DNA of 64,000 bases from a virus, in the IMG/VR virus record IMGVR_UViG_3300029985_000017, positions 99,230 to 163,229 of that record. The stretch is one strand, 5' to 3'. A program made the translations under genes and the position numbers. The notes beneath the pieces were generated by a model. The model searched no databases. It saw only the letters and a program-made list of their open reading frames with translations, and was not told the origin of the DNA. This document shows, one piece after another, positions 44,227 through 52,391 of the stretch. Position 1 is the first letter of the stretch; each line of letters begins with the position of its first letter.

Positions 44227-44561
44227 TCTTGAACCCTCAAAACTATATGGCCCCTACTAATAGCTTGTTTAACACAATTTTCGGTTCCAGCACCACCTGG
44301 AAAAGCAACTACAATAGCATTAGGATACTTTTTTAACATCTCTAAATTCCTAATTGGTCCCGCAGCACGGCCATGCTTATCCCATTCTGCTTCTACAAGA
44401 AACGAATTAATTTGATAAAAATCACAATATTTTTGAGCCAATCTATCCGCACCTGAGGCACCACCTTGAATCAAAAGGCCAATATCAAAAAGAGAAAGAA
44501 CCTTTTGCACTTTATCCCAATTATTGTAGTCTCTGCCTCCTGTAACGATAATGTCTTTCAT
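44223..44561 (-). CDS. DUF2493 / SLOG-superfamily nucleotide-binding protein
   Basis: 112 residues with the family's three blocks: VTGGRDYNNW, IQGGASGADRLAQKY and EAEWDKHGRAAGPIRNLEML, then VVAFPGGAGTENCVK. These form a Rossmann-like fold predicted to bind a nucleotide or nucleotide-derived ligand. Role in phages unknown. Confidence 0.85.
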   Translation of the reverse strand: MKDIIVTGGRDYNNWDKVQKVLSLFDIGLLIQGGASGADRLAQKYCDFYQINSFLVEAEWDKHGRAAGPIRNLEMLKKYPNAIVVAFPGGAGTENCVKQAISRGHIVLRVQE

Positions 44562-44562
44562 A

Positions 44563-45117
44563 TCAGTCCTTCTTCTTACATGCTTTTGCTATAGCACAAG
44601 TGCATCCTGGCATGCATATGCCCGTATGGCCCCAGCTCATGGCATCTGGCAATTCACCAAAAGAACAGGTGCCCTGGCTCTTTCCGTGTCTCTCTTTGCA
44701 CTTATCTAAAATAGTTTGTGCTTCTGTGGCGTCTTCATATTTAAGTACTTGAAAACCATCCTTATAATGGGATAAGAATCGTTCAATGCCAATTATTAAG
44801 TACTTTTCGTCTTTAAGTTTCTCATGTTCAATAATATAGGCCACTAGTTTATCGTCTACTTCCCCATTGTCCAAGCATTTAATAACTCCTAGGATTTCTA
44901 CCTTAACCACAGAAAGAGGGATTAGAGGTTCAGTGCTTATAATAAATACATCTAGAGGATCGCCGTCTTCAGCTAAAGTATCTGGGAAGTAGCCATAGTT
45001 CTCTGGATAGTTGTGGAATAGGGGTCTATCCAAAATCAATTGGCCGGTTACTTTATCTACTTCGTATTTATATCTGGATCCTTTTGGGATTTCAACAACT
45101 GCTTTAATTAGACTCAT
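44563..45117 (-). CDS. ppa: Family I inorganic pyrophosphatase with Cys-rich tail
   Basis: 184 residues from ATG 45117 (AAGGA eight bases upstream). Core residues K15-region (PKGSRYKYEVD), YGYFPDT, the signature DGDPLDVF (51-58), and DNGEVDDKLVA (83-93) are present. It hydrolyses pyrophosphate and pulls DNA synthesis forward. After residue 145 it carries an extra tail with CSFG...CMPGCTCAIAKAC, five Cys and a His not found in the standard enzyme. Confidence 0.9.
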   Translation of the reverse strand: MSLIKAVVEIPKGSRYKYEVDKVTGQLILDRPLFHNYPENYGYFPDTLAEDGDPLDVFIISTEPLIPLSVVKVEILGVIKCLDNGEVDDKLVAYIIEHEKLKDEKYLIIGIERFLSHYKDGFQVLKYEDATEAQTILDKCKERHGKSQGTCSFGELPDAMSWGHTGICMPGCTCAIAKACKKKD

Positions 45118-45517
45118 CTTGGTCATCCTTCATCCATAGTGGTTCTGGCATAAATTCTTGGGGTTTAATATCATCAATAATCCATCTAGGCTTAGTAATT
45201 ACTACGTCCACTAGATACTCGATTTTCAAAGCCTTAACGGCAGCTTCTGCCCAATCAAAACCGCCCTGCGACCATACGACCACTGTATGATTTCGCATTT
45301 TATGCTTCTTAATTTGTTCAATATGCTTCCTATGTGAAACTACCCAGGCAGACCAACCACCTACATTAACGACTTCGCCATCTTCATTTACGGTGGTGGA
45401 ATTGGGACAAAAGATCTCAATACCGCGCTCAGCAATTTGTTCTGGAGTAGGGTTCCACATTATGAGAGTGTCGTCCACGTCCACGTACAAAATCTGATCT
45501 CCGGATATTACAATCAT
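45104..45517 (-). CDS. HAD-family hydrolase
   Basis: 137 residues. Motif I LYVDVDDTLIMW, motif II VVVWSQGG, and KPRWIIDDI as motifs III/IV. A small capless HAD phosphatase; unlike the 29237 enzyme it has WSQGG in motif II. Overlaps ppa by 14 bases. Confidence 0.78.
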   Translation of the reverse strand: MIVISGDQILYVDVDDTLIMWNPTPEQIAERGIEIFCPNSTTVNEDGEVVNVGGWSAWVVSHRKHIEQIKKHKMRNHTVVVWSQGGFDWAEAAVKALKIEYLVDVVITKPRWIIDDIKPQEFMPEPLWMKDDQDESN

Positions 45518-45801
45518 ATGACTTCCTTCAAAATCTTGATATACATCTCAGGATATCTTTTCCTAAGCCTACGCTCTCTGCGCCTATCTGGTTTAGCCCT
45601 TTTATTAGAATGCAAGCACTTCTCACTACAAAATAAATCTCCGTAACCCCACGGAATTGAATGATTCCCGACAGCTCGCTTAAATCTAACCCGATCCCCA
45701 CAAGCATAACATCTGGTACATGAAATGATAGACATCAAAGTAGAGTGCATCTCATCCCCAAAAGGATACCAATGTGAGAGGCGTACTGGATAGATGCTCA
45801 T
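45514..45801 (-). CDS. Zinc-binding protein with basic tail
   Basis: 95 residues. CTRCYACGD and CSEKC form a likely zinc site, followed by RAKPDRRRERRLRKR, a strongly basic nucleic-acid-binding type tail. Overlaps both neighbours by four bases. Confidence 0.62.
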   Translation of the reverse strand: MSIYPVRLSHWYPFGDEMHSTLMSIISCTRCYACGDRVRFKRAVGNHSIPWGYGDLFCSEKCLHSNKRAKPDRRRERRLRKRYPEMYIKILKEVI

Positions 45802-46052
45802 TCTTCTATCTCACTAGCACTATAATGTCTCCGAGTTTCAGCATAAACCCTAAATCGTCTTGGAGTATCGTGACCTTCTGACAATAACCAAACATTGTCC
45901 ACATCGGGATACTCTGCTGAGTTACAATGATCTTCTTCACAAATAGATTCGGCAGCATCGTGATAGCCGCGAGTACTTTTAAACGACGAAAGCCATTTGG
46001 TGTCCTCAGGCCATTTATCTTCAAAAGTGTATAAATATTTAAAAGTTTTCAT
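45798..46052 (-). CDS. Unknown protein
   Basis: 84 residues, acidic, alpha/beta (AAESICEEDHCNSAEYPDVDNVWLLSEG). Overlaps the neighbours by four bases each. No family recognised. Confidence 0.6.
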   Translation of the reverse strand: MKTFKYLYTFEDKWPEDTKWLSSFKSTRGYHDAAESICEEDHCNSAEYPDVDNVWLLSEGHDTPRRFRVYAETRRHYSASEIEE

Positions 46053-46411
46053 TTTACCCTCTCCTCTTTAAAATCGCCTTCAAAAGTATAGACTACGTTC
46101 TTGACACCCTGATCCTTCAAATACTTCCAACAAGAATTACAGGGGCGACTCATAGCGGGAGAACCATTTTTTTGTTGTCTAAAGACATACACAGTAGCGC
46201 CACGAACATCAAAGTTGGCGCTCAGAACAGCCATAAATTCAGCGTGGATACTTTTCCAAGAATGGGGCGAAGCCGGATGGGTCTTTAGCGTATTAAATCC
46301 AGTACCTAGAACACGGTTACCTTTAGCTATAACACACCCATGAATATGGGTGTGATGATTGGACTTAAGACTAAGTTTTTTAGCCAATGTCATAAGGCGT
46401 TGTTGTCTCAT
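46049..46411 (-). CDS. Cytidine/deoxycytidylate deaminase family protein
   Basis: 120 residues with the zinc site H56-A-E58 (SIHAEFM) and P-C91-N-S-C94, plus HGCVIAKGNRVLGTGFN in the substrate-binding strand. Most likely deaminates dCMP to dUMP for dTTP synthesis alongside the phage dUTPase. Promoter 46418-46446 puts the start codon six bases past the -10, so the mRNA should be leaderless. Confidence 0.85.
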   Translation of the reverse strand: MRQQRLMTLAKKLSLKSNHHTHIHGCVIAKGNRVLGTGFNTLKTHPASPHSWKSIHAEFMAVLSANFDVRGATVYVFRQQKNGSPAMSRPCNSCWKYLKDQGVKNVVYTFEGDFKEERVK

Positions 46412-46417
46412 ATAGGT

Positions 46418-46446
46418 AATATACTATATACAAAATTACAAGTCAA
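46418..46446 (-). promoter_or_regulatory. Sigma70-like promoter TTGACT-N17-TATATT
   Basis: Minus strand TTGACT (46441-46446), TATATT (46418-46423), spacer 17, six bases to ATG 46411. Confidence 0.75.
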
Positions 46447-46459
46447 CTAAATTTTACAA

Positions 46460-46741
46460 TTATTTACTAGTCTTATTCCAAATTTTATCGTGCCACATCT
46501 TCTTGGTATCATTATAGAATTTCATGGTAGGTGCCATACAGTACCTAAAATGTTCCTGATGGTGCGAGATGTTCTTATCATATTTATTAATTCCCGTTAC
46601 GCACCCATAGAAGAATCCTTTGGCTACATAATTTAGGGAGTTGTTTTCTAGATTAACTGGATTATAAGCTCTAATCATGACTTCTTGTCCTAGAATGAAG
46701 CCTGAACCCATTAGAAATAAAACTTTAATTAGAGTCCACAT
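46460..46741 (-). CDS. Unknown protein with signal/anchor
   Basis: 93 residues; hydrophobic residues 3-18 (TLIKVLFLMGSGFILG) then a basic domain with two Cys (YGCVTG, FRYCMAP). Probably exported or inner-membrane anchored. No family recognised. Confidence 0.6.
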   Translation of the reverse strand: MWTLIKVLFLMGSGFILGQEVMIRAYNPVNLENNSLNYVAKGFFYGCVTGINKYDKNISHHQEHFRYCMAPTMKFYNDTKKMWHDKIWNKTSK

Positions 46742-46992
46742 TTATTTGCCTTAGTGATCTTTTCAAGTTCTTTACGAATTTCAACCACGACATTTAAAAT
46801 CTCTTTTTGGTGACCATACATGCGAGTAAGAGATTCCTTTAAATATTGATTTTCATCTACTACTTCATTATGAACTTCAATTAGTCGCTCTAATTGTTTT
46901 GGATTAGGCACAACTGCCAAAATCTCACTTGAATCATTAAATCTTGTGCATTTGATTTCAGGAAAATCTCTGTCTTTATACCATCTACTCAT
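46729..46992 (-). CDS. Unknown coiled-coil protein
   Basis: 87 residues; coiled coil from residue 30 to 80 (LERLIEVHNEVVDENQYLKESL). Overlaps both neighbours. Confidence 0.6.
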   Translation of the reverse strand: MSRWYKDRDFPEIKCTRFNDSSEILAVVPNPKQLERLIEVHNEVVDENQYLKESLTRMYGHQKEILNVVVEIRKELEKITKANKCGL

Positions 46993-47504
46993 TTGGGGTC
47001 TCCTTCGTCCACGCTGAGAGCGTTTCTAGCAATTCTTTGGTGATCAAAGAAGTGCCTGGCTATGATTTCATTATTTTCTTGGTCACTATTACAAAGCTCA
47101 GTTCCATAGGTAGGTCTCGCAATATTCTCCAGTGCCGCCCGAAGCTTTAAGTTCTCTTCGCCATACTCAAAGCGATCTTGTTCACACTCTTTCAAGACCA
47201 TATTCAAGCCACCGATCTCTTCTCGAAGCCTGCGCACTTCGGCAAGTAAATTGGTAATATCTTCTGGAGCATGGGCTATAAACTCTCCATCATCATCCCC
47301 CGTGGGAAATCCGCCCTTATCACAATCTCCGTGTTTGTCTTCTTTACAGTCATCAGGACTACTGTGATCTTCAAGTATAAAAGTTCTATTTCCAGTGACA
47401 ACCATAGAATATGCGCACCAGTTATCACCTGGAATATGTCTCCATGGGCTTGGGGATGCTTTATTTAATCTATTTTCAATTTCTTTAAGTTGTAATTCAG
47501 TCAT
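46989..47504 (-). CDS. Ead/Ea22-like phage protein
   Basis: 171 residues from ATG 47504 (AAAGGA upstream). Opens IENRLNKASPSPWRH, then an acidic Cys/His-rich stretch (DDCKEDKHGDCDKG), and FIAHAPEDITNLLAEVRRLREEIG, the hallmark of the Ead/Ea22 accessory family of phages. Function unknown. Confidence 0.72.
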   Translation of the reverse strand: MTELQLKEIENRLNKASPSPWRHIPGDNWCAYSMVVTGNRTFILEDHSSPDDCKEDKHGDCDKGGFPTGDDDGEFIAHAPEDITNLLAEVRRLREEIGGLNMVLKECEQDRFEYGEENLKLRAALENIARPTYGTELCNSDQENNEIIARHFFDHQRIARNALSVDEGDPK

Positions 47505-47743
47505 TTTGTGTCCTTTAGATAAGCATCTAGCCAATCCCTAAGCTTCTTAGCCTGTCCTTTATTAAGCTCTATATGAAAATGTTGAAAGTTATCCGTATTA
47601 GGGGTAAACAATAGTACAGGATAGATCTTCTTTCTATCTGGCTTAAACAAATCCTTACTATCATTGGCGTCATAGCTAATTTGCAAATTATTGAACTTGC
47701 TCTTAATTATATCTGTACCACCAAACTTTGATTTGTAGCTCAT
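47501..47743 (-). CDS. Unknown small protein
   Basis: 80 residues from ATG 47743. Beta strands then HFHIELNKGQAKKLRDWLDAYL, a phrase seen in small conserved phage proteins. Overlaps both neighbours by four bases. Confidence 0.6.
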   Translation of the reverse strand: MSYKSKFGGTDIIKSKFNNLQISYDANDSKDLFKPDRKKIYPVLLFTPNTDNFQHFHIELNKGQAKKLRDWLDAYLKDTK

Positions 47744-47973
47744 TTTGTAACCCAATTCGCTTTCTTACTAAATAAAGCTTCCCAAAATCCCATGGTATAA
47801 AAGTCTACCTTGACTCCCCTAGGAAATACATTGCCCATTAGACACATATTTAATAAATTAATTGGTCCTTTTACTCTAACTGTAATATAATAATTTTCGC
47901 AGTCCTCTATTACTTTCCACTTTTGAAAGTTACCTGTAAGATAAAGATTTAGAATAGAGGAAGAAGCACTCAT
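47740..47973 (-). CDS. Unknown protein
   Basis: 77 residues, beta-type start (YYITVRVKGPINLLNM) and aromatic end (YTMGFWEALFSKKANWV). Four-base overlaps at both ends. Confidence 0.58.
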   Translation of the reverse strand: MSASSSILNLYLTGNFQKWKVIEDCENYYITVRVKGPINLLNMCLMGNVFPRGVKVDFYTMGFWEALFSKKANWVTK

Positions 47974-48167
47974 TTAATTTCCTTACCATGATACAAATTT
48001 GGGCTGCAAACGCAGATAGCCCTATCTGGAGATCCAAAGTAGGTGTCCATATCTTTATGGAGGTCATTACAAAGATCTATACAGTTTTGTTTTGTACATT
48101 CTAGTGTACACTTGCCAGCCGTGCTACAAGATGGCAAAAAAAGAAACAATAAAAATAAATATTTCAT
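47970..48167 (-). CDS. Small Cys-rich lipoprotein
   Basis: 65 residues from ATG 48167 (AAGGAAT upstream). MKYLFLLFLFLPSC is a signal peptide with lipobox LPSC, so Cys14 is lipidated. The mature part has seven more Cys (CTLECTKQNCIDLC, CVC), suggesting disulfides in the periplasm. Confidence 0.72.
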   Translation of the reverse strand: MKYLFLLFLFLPSCSTAGKCTLECTKQNCIDLCNDLHKDMDTYFGSPDRAICVCSPNLYHGKEIK

Positions 48168-48175
48168 TTTATTCC

Positions 48176-48460
48176 TTACAAACAATCATCTGGGGGATTA
48201 GAGCCCTTTGGTTCTTCTGCTGGAGCTTCTAGTGCTTTATCATGATTATCCGCATCTTTACCGATCCAGGGCTCAATGGTGTTAGTTTGATATTGCATAT
48301 TTAGTTCTGGCTTAGAGAACTCAAAACTTTCTGGGCTTTCTAACTTGGACCATTCACTTACCATACTCCTGGTATCTAATTCATAAATATAACCGTCGTC
48401 CCCAAGAGCATAGAGGCCATTTGGAGTAGATGAAATTGCATTAAATCTAACTTTTGCCAT
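48176..48460 (-). CDS. Unknown protein
   Basis: 94 residues from ATG 48460 (AGGAAG upstream). A short beta-propeller-like blade (ISSTPNGLYALGDDGYIYELDTRS) followed by an acidic tail (APAEEPKGSNPPDD). Overlaps the upstream gene by 14 bases. Confidence 0.58.
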   Translation of the reverse strand: MAKVRFNAISSTPNGLYALGDDGYIYELDTRSMVSEWSKLESPESFEFSKPELNMQYQTNTIEPWIGKDADNHDKALEAPAEEPKGSNPPDDCL

Positions 48461-48752
48461 GATCTTCTTCCTTCCTAAGTTTAATCGTTCTATATCTCTT
48501 TGCCTTATTGTACGCATCGCCCTCATCATAGGCATAAACGGTCGTATCCAGTTTACTTACCGTATCAGAGCCTGTAATTTCGGCTGTAACCCTGTAATAT
48601 CCCGGTTTAGAAGGATTCTCATTTGGGCCATTATGGGGCTGTGATTTAAGTGCTTCTTGGATAGTTTCAGGTTTTTTAGTAAAAATGATATAAAGAATCA
48701 TTCCCATCGCAATGACTATGCCGCCTATAAAACCGTAAAAATCTGGTTCCAT
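48447..48752 (-). CDS. Unknown membrane protein
   Basis: 101 residues: one membrane segment near residues 6-25 (YGFIGGIVIAMGMILYIIF), then a soluble domain. Start overlaps the previous stop (TAATG). Confidence 0.62.
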   Translation of the reverse strand: MEPDFYGFIGGIVIAMGMILYIIFTKKPETIQEALKSQPHNGPNENPSKPGYYRVTAEITGSDTVSKLDTTVYAYDEGDAYNKAKRYRTIKLRKEEDHGKS

Positions 48753-48916
48753 TACTCTTTGTCCTTCTTAGCTTTATGCTCAATTCTTTTGGCGGCAGCT
48801 CTTTCCTTACCTTTAGTAATTTGCTTACCAATCTTACCTGGAGGGAAACATGACCCAGGACGTTTTGACCAAGTCTCGAATCCCGGTCCCTTTGCACCTT
48901 TCTTAGTTCTACTCAT
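48752..48916 (-). CDS. Unknown basic small protein
   Basis: 54 residues starting MSRTKKGAKGPGFETW and ending in a Lys-rich helix (AAAKRIEHKAKKDKE). Short but fits exactly between its neighbours, with a TAATG overlap downstream. No family recognised. Confidence 0.6.
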   Translation of the reverse strand: MSRTKKGAKGPGFETWSKRPGSCFPPGKIGKQITKGKERAAAKRIEHKAKKDKE

Positions 48917-48917
48917 G

Positions 48918-49400
48918 CTATGTTTTCTTTACATCACATTTCGTGCAATAATCAAATGAATCATAAAAACCTTGGTAAGTCTCCCAAGAATGATGGCATT
49001 CTAGGGGTGACCGTTTCATAAAAGAGTCCCATAACTCTTGTTCCAGTTTGACAGCTCCGGCTTTAATGGCAGTGTTGATATCAACCCATTCTGGCACTCC
49101 CGCTCCATTCGAAATAAGAACTTGGCCGTTTTCTCCAGACGCTATATATCTCAAAACGTCATAGATATGATCAGTATGATCTTTAACTAATGTTAAATCT
49201 GATTCAAAACATCTAAAATACATGGTTTTCGTGTCTTTTGTCTCTATCATTCCCCAATACTCTCTTAATGGGCCTGTATAATTTTCTACGGCTATATCAC
49301 AGAGACCATTAGGACTTGCTTCTGTAACAGTAGCAACAACTGCTTCCTCTACTCCCCACAAATTAATCCAAACTTTATCGCCTACATTGAACTTATTCAT
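48918..49400 (-). CDS. Unknown protein with fibre-like phrase
   Basis: 160 residues from ATG 49400, four bases from the previous stop (TGATATG). N-terminal SH3-like strand (FNVGDKVWINLWGVEEA), a middle phrase ENGQVLISNGAGVPEW that resembles tail-fibre repeats, and a Cys/His end (CHHSW...CTKC) likely binding zinc. Mixed make-up; function unclear. Confidence 0.6.
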   Translation of the reverse strand: MNKFNVGDKVWINLWGVEEAVVATVTEASPNGLCDIAVENYTGPLREYWGMIETKDTKTMYFRCFESDLTLVKDHTDHIYDVLRYIASGENGQVLISNGAGVPEWVDINTAIKAGAVKLEQELWDSFMKRSPLECHHSWETYQGFYDSFDYCTKCDVKKT

Positions 49401-49401
49401 A

Positions 49402-49515
49402 TCAAGCCACATCCAAAAATAGTACAAAAGCTGCAAATCCACACAAAGCGGAATTAAAATGAAAAGCAAAATATGTAAAAGCTAAACATAACAACATTCT
49501 AGGTACTTTATCCAT
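49402..49515 (-). CDS. Small membrane peptide
   Basis: 37 residues, almost entirely hydrophobic after MDKVPRM (LLCLAFTYFAFHFNSALCGF...), one or two membrane spans. TGGAGG lies in front of ATG 49515 and a consensus promoter 20 bases upstream. Size and character would suit a holin-like or membrane-targeted peptide, but this is only a possibility. Confidence 0.6.
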   Translation of the reverse strand: MDKVPRMLLCLAFTYFAFHFNSALCGFAAFVLFLDVA

Positions 49516-49535
49516 TTTTGCCTCCAATAATAATC

Positions 49536-49564
49536 AATATACCTGTTCTATTTTAGAATGTCAA
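49536..49564 (-). promoter_or_regulatory. Sigma70-like promoter TTGACA-N17-TATATT
   Basis: Minus strand TTGACA (49559-49564), TATATT (49536-49541): the closest match to consensus in the window. Overlaps the end of the upstream gene. Confidence 0.8.
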
Positions 49565-50052
49565 GCAGAAAGTGCAATGGGCAGATACCAATCAGGGGGT
49601 TGTCTATTTGTCCATTTAGGGGCGCGTTTGTCATTTTTCCACTTTTCATTCAAATAGAGTCTATAGGCTTGAGTAGTATCTTCTATATGTTTAAAGGTTG
49701 TACAGTTAGGAAAAGGAGTCCGTTCTGTAGTAGCGTAGTTCAACTTGGTAGAATTATTTATAAAAACAGTTTGGTATTGCTCACATTTATGAATCTTACC
49801 AAACCTATAAGTATACTCCTCGCAAAGAAACATAAAATGTCCAAAAAGCCAGAAGTAATTGGCATGAGAAGTTCTAGTCCAAATCGCGCATGGATGATTT
49901 TGATGTGTAGTCTTATAAGGACCTTTAATGCCATTTAAGTTTAGATTTGTGGAGAGCATCTGTGCGCTCTCTAAAATCATTTTTATAAGACGTTTGTCAT
50001 CAAGAGCTTGAGCTGATTCTTTGGTACTAACAGATGAGGCAAAGATGTTCAC
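49561..50052 (-). CDS. Pyrimidine-dimer DNA glycosylase family protein
   Basis: 163 residues, GTG start at 50052 with AGGAG ten bases upstream. ALDDKRLIKMILESAQML, then NHPCAIWTRTSHANYFWLFGHF and EEYTYRFGKIHKCEQY follow the pattern of the Pyr_excise family. Named after a UV-dimer glycosylase, the family is widespread in phages and mostly untested; a DNA-repair role is inference. Confidence 0.75.
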   Translation of the reverse strand: MNIFASSVSTKESAQALDDKRLIKMILESAQMLSTNLNLNGIKGPYKTTHQNHPCAIWTRTSHANYFWLFGHFMFLCEEYTYRFGKIHKCEQYQTVFINNSTKLNYATTERTPFPNCTTFKHIEDTTQAYRLYLNEKWKNDKRAPKWTNRQPPDWYLPIALSA

Positions 50053-50093
50053 TACTTCTGACTCCTAGCCAAATATTTGTTATATACCTTACC

Positions 50094-50345
50094 TCAATAA
50101 TATCCAACATCCGTATATCCATAGAATGCCATAAGCATAGCTATTTTGTCAAGCAAAATCTGATTGTATCCTATATCTTCAGCAATATAATGTGCAATGG
50201 CAACACATGGACAATGGGTTGCAACTGCATACGCTGCAATTGCTTTGCTTAGAGCTTCAGGATCTTGTGTTAATTCTTTGTCTTTTCTCCACCACGATTG
50301 TACAATCGGGCGATTTAAAACGTATTGGTTTAGATTGATTTTCAT
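50094..50345 (-). CDS. Unknown protein
   Basis: 83 residues, helical (DPEALSKAIAAYAVATHCPCVAIAHYIAEDIG). Ends GYTDVGYY. Start abuts the stop of the next upstream gene. No family recognised. Confidence 0.6.
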   Translation of the reverse strand: MKINLNQYVLNRPIVQSWWRKDKELTQDPEALSKAIAAYAVATHCPCVAIAHYIAEDIGYNQILLDKIAMLMAFYGYTDVGYY

Positions 50346-50615
50346 TTAAATAACTAGTTCTTTTAAGAACTGCTTAGTTCCCCATGGTGATTGAACAATC
50401 TCGGTTCCTTCTTGTTTACCAATAAGTATATACCCGTGCATTGGGTCTAGACTGTCATCTCCCAAGTGTAATCCGTAGAGGTATAGTCCGCATTTAGATT
50501 TACGGACCCACTTATACATATAATGTTTTTTACGTCTAACTCCAACGTAATGAAATACTTTCAATACATCAAATTCATGTATTTCTTTGCCGTTTTTGTC
50601 AAAGGCTTGTTTCAT
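50346..50615 (-). CDS. Unknown protein downstream of RNA element A
   Basis: 89 residues, small beta domain (FDVLKVFHYVGVRRKKHYMYKWV). It is the first gene after structured element A; TTTTAAAGGA follows the element and supplies the ribosome site. Confidence 0.62.
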   Translation of the reverse strand: MKQAFDKNGKEIHEFDVLKVFHYVGVRRKKHYMYKWVRKSKCGLYLYGLHLGDDSLDPMHGYILIGKQEGTEIVQSPWGTKQFLKELVI

Positions 50616-50632
50616 AATTTTCCTTTAAAATT

Positions 50633-50782
50633 AGGTGGGTCAGTTCGCCATTCTGACTTCTTGGTTTTAACCTATGCAGTATCTACCCTGCATTCGTACA
50701 ATACGACGGAATCCACTCGCGTAAAGAAAATAAGGCCCAAGCCTAGGAATTATAGACACGTTAGGGCTACGTGTGTCCACCT
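50633..50782 (-). ncRNA. Structured RNA element A
   Basis: About 150 nt with no gene. Minus strand closes with AGGTGG (50777-50782) against CCACCT (50633-50638). The 3' hairpin next to it (50639-50657) has a 5-bp stem GTCAG/CTGAC and the loop AATGGCGAA. A sigma70-like promoter ends seven bases upstream, so transcription would begin on the first base of the closing stem. Followed by AATTTTAAAGGA. Member of a six-copy family (B, C, D1, D2, E). Confidence 0.6.
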
Positions 50783-50788
50783 TTAATC

Positions 50789-50817
50789 AGACTAATCTAT
50801 GTATTTGGGAAAGTCAA
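50789..50817 (-). promoter_or_regulatory. Promoter TTGACT-N17-TAGTCT of RNA element A
   Basis: Minus strand TTGACT (50812-50817), TAGTCT (50789-50794). Predicted start A50782, the base of the element's closing stem. Confidence 0.7.
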
Positions 50818-51080
50818 GAGTTATTTTTTTGAGAGTATTCTGTAACAGAAATAAGCATATCTAGAAAGTTTTTAGCACCAAGATTGTAAACTTCGAGTTG
50901 TTCATGAGGAATAACCCCTCCATGATGATCTTGGATCCATCGGGCTTCAGCGTCATACATACACATAGCAATATTGGATTGCCACGTATGATAATAGCTT
51001 CCTGGGGCTTTTCCTTCTGCTTTTAACGCTTCCACTAAAATATCCATAGCTTGTCTAGTCTTCATAATAGATGGTGTCAT
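50814..51080 (-). CDS. Unknown protein
   Basis: 88 residues, helical (TRQAMDILVEALKAEGKAPGSYYHTWQSNIAMCMYD). Its last codons overlap the -35 of the RNA element A promoter. No family recognised. Confidence 0.62.
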   Translation of the reverse strand: MTPSIMKTRQAMDILVEALKAEGKAPGSYYHTWQSNIAMCMYDAEARWIQDHHGGVIPHEQLEVYNLGAKNFLDMLISVTEYSQKNNS

Positions 51081-51083
51081 ATT

Positions 51084-51770
51084 TTAATACTCCGGCCAGT
51101 ATTTAGCCAACGGATGGTCTGCGCCAAATTGCATGACAGCTACATCAGTCATACCATTAAGATAATCCTTGAACAATCTTCGTTTCCAGAGTTTGGCGGC
51201 CATGCGACACATCCAAGACTTGGGGGCTGCAACTTGAATCAATAACCATGCCAAGGCTCTGGCATCCGTATTGCTGGTTGGAGTGGGCAAACTAGCATAC
51301 AAAATAACCATCGCAGTATAGAATCTAAATGGAAAAAGTGGGGTCTTCCCAGCCGCCCATACGTAAGCGGAGTATAGTTGTAATTGACGCCATAGGAATG
51401 CTTGGTCTGTCCAGGTTCCATCAACGTTATTGAATGCTCCGTAGTGTTTATAGCCATAGGTAAGGGTGTCTTGGGCTAAGCTTTTATCTTGGAGGAATGA
51501 AGCTGCTGAAGCTACACCAAAATTATCGTCTGGAGCTTCTTGCCCCCCAGCATTAATAGGATTACGCATTAGGAGTCCGGGGACCTTAAAACAAGACTCT
51601 ATAATAGCCTTATAATTCATTTGATCTACAAGAGTAGCTTGGCCTAGGCGATTTAGAATAACGAAGTATTCGGATAAATAAAGAACCCCATTATTGGAAC
51701 CGGTGTTTAGTCTGGGTTGAACTAGACCATATTGATCTAGATAGGGAACGATTTCGTCTTTGAGGGACAT
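51084..51770 (-). CDS. Unknown conserved phage protein
   Basis: 228 residues, mostly helical, Trp/Tyr/Leu-rich (NNGVLYLSEYFVILNRLGQ, DNFGVASAASFLQD, FPFRFYTAMVILYASL). The pattern recalls a helical-barrel protein seen in other large phages, but I cannot name the family. Confidence 0.65.
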   Translation of the reverse strand: MSLKDEIVPYLDQYGLVQPRLNTGSNNGVLYLSEYFVILNRLGQATLVDQMNYKAIIESCFKVPGLLMRNPINAGGQEAPDDNFGVASAASFLQDKSLAQDTLTYGYKHYGAFNNVDGTWTDQAFLWRQLQLYSAYVWAAGKTPLFPFRFYTAMVILYASLPTPTSNTDARALAWLLIQVAAPKSWMCRMAAKLWKRRLFKDYLNGMTDVAVMQFGADHPLAKYWPEY

Positions 51771-51771
51771 A

Positions 51772-52095
51772 TTATTCCTTATCTAATTCTTCGGCCACAA
51801 AAGCAGGGAAAGGACTGGAAAGTGTATATAAATTAACCGGTTTCCCGTTAGAAACATAGTCGGTAGAAGTAGGTTCAGATTTTTCCAATTCAGTATCAAT
51901 TTCAAGATCAAAATCACCATACATTACCATAGTAACCTTCGCCATAGATCCGGCTTCTACTTCAAACCTAAGAGACTTAACAAATTTAAGAGGAACGTCG
52001 TCCAGAAATACTTGGCAGTTAAAACCGGATGTTAGTTCACCTGAATCTGGTCTTTTGCAAACTTTAATTTTTTGAGTTTTAGTTTTATTTTCCAT
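51772..52095 (-). CDS. Unknown protein
   Basis: 107 residues, beta-sandwich-like (CQVFLDDVPLKFVKSLRFEVEAGSMAKVTMVMYG), which recalls small phage proteins with a jelly-roll or Ig pattern. No family recognised. Confidence 0.58.
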   Translation of the reverse strand: MENKTKTQKIKVCKRPDSGELTSGFNCQVFLDDVPLKFVKSLRFEVEAGSMAKVTMVMYGDFDLEIDTELEKSEPTSTDYVSNGKPVNLYTLSSPFPAFVAEELDKE

Positions 52096-52374
52096 TTAAA
52101 ATCCCATCGCTTTTTCGACAGCTAGATCTTCATGACAAAGCCATACAGCGTCCTTTAAATAATTTTTAGTTACCTTCGCATGATATTGATGAATTTTACA
52201 ATTCCCTTTATATTTATCGTCTATTTGCACTTCAATGTCCGCTTCCGCTCCTTGATATGGGCCACTAACCACTTTTACATGGTCCGCCCACCTATAGGGC
52301 TCTATTTGGGAGACGTATTTAGAACAACCAGTAAGAGCCCATATAGTCAAAACCAAAACCAAATACCTTTTCAT
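52096..52374 (-). CDS. Small lipoprotein downstream of RNA element B
   Basis: 92 residues with signal peptide YLVLVLTIWALTGC (lipobox LTGC, Cys17). The mature part begins SKYVSQIEPYRW and has a KOW-like phrase KVVSGPYQGAEADI. Envelope-located; function unknown. AAGGAG follows RNA element B. Confidence 0.7.
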   Translation of the reverse strand: MKRYLVLVLTIWALTGCSKYVSQIEPYRWADHVKVVSGPYQGAEADIEVQIDDKYKGNCKIHQYHAKVTKNYLKDAVWLCHEDLAVEKAMGF

Positions 52375-52391
52375 AAATACTCCTTAAAATT

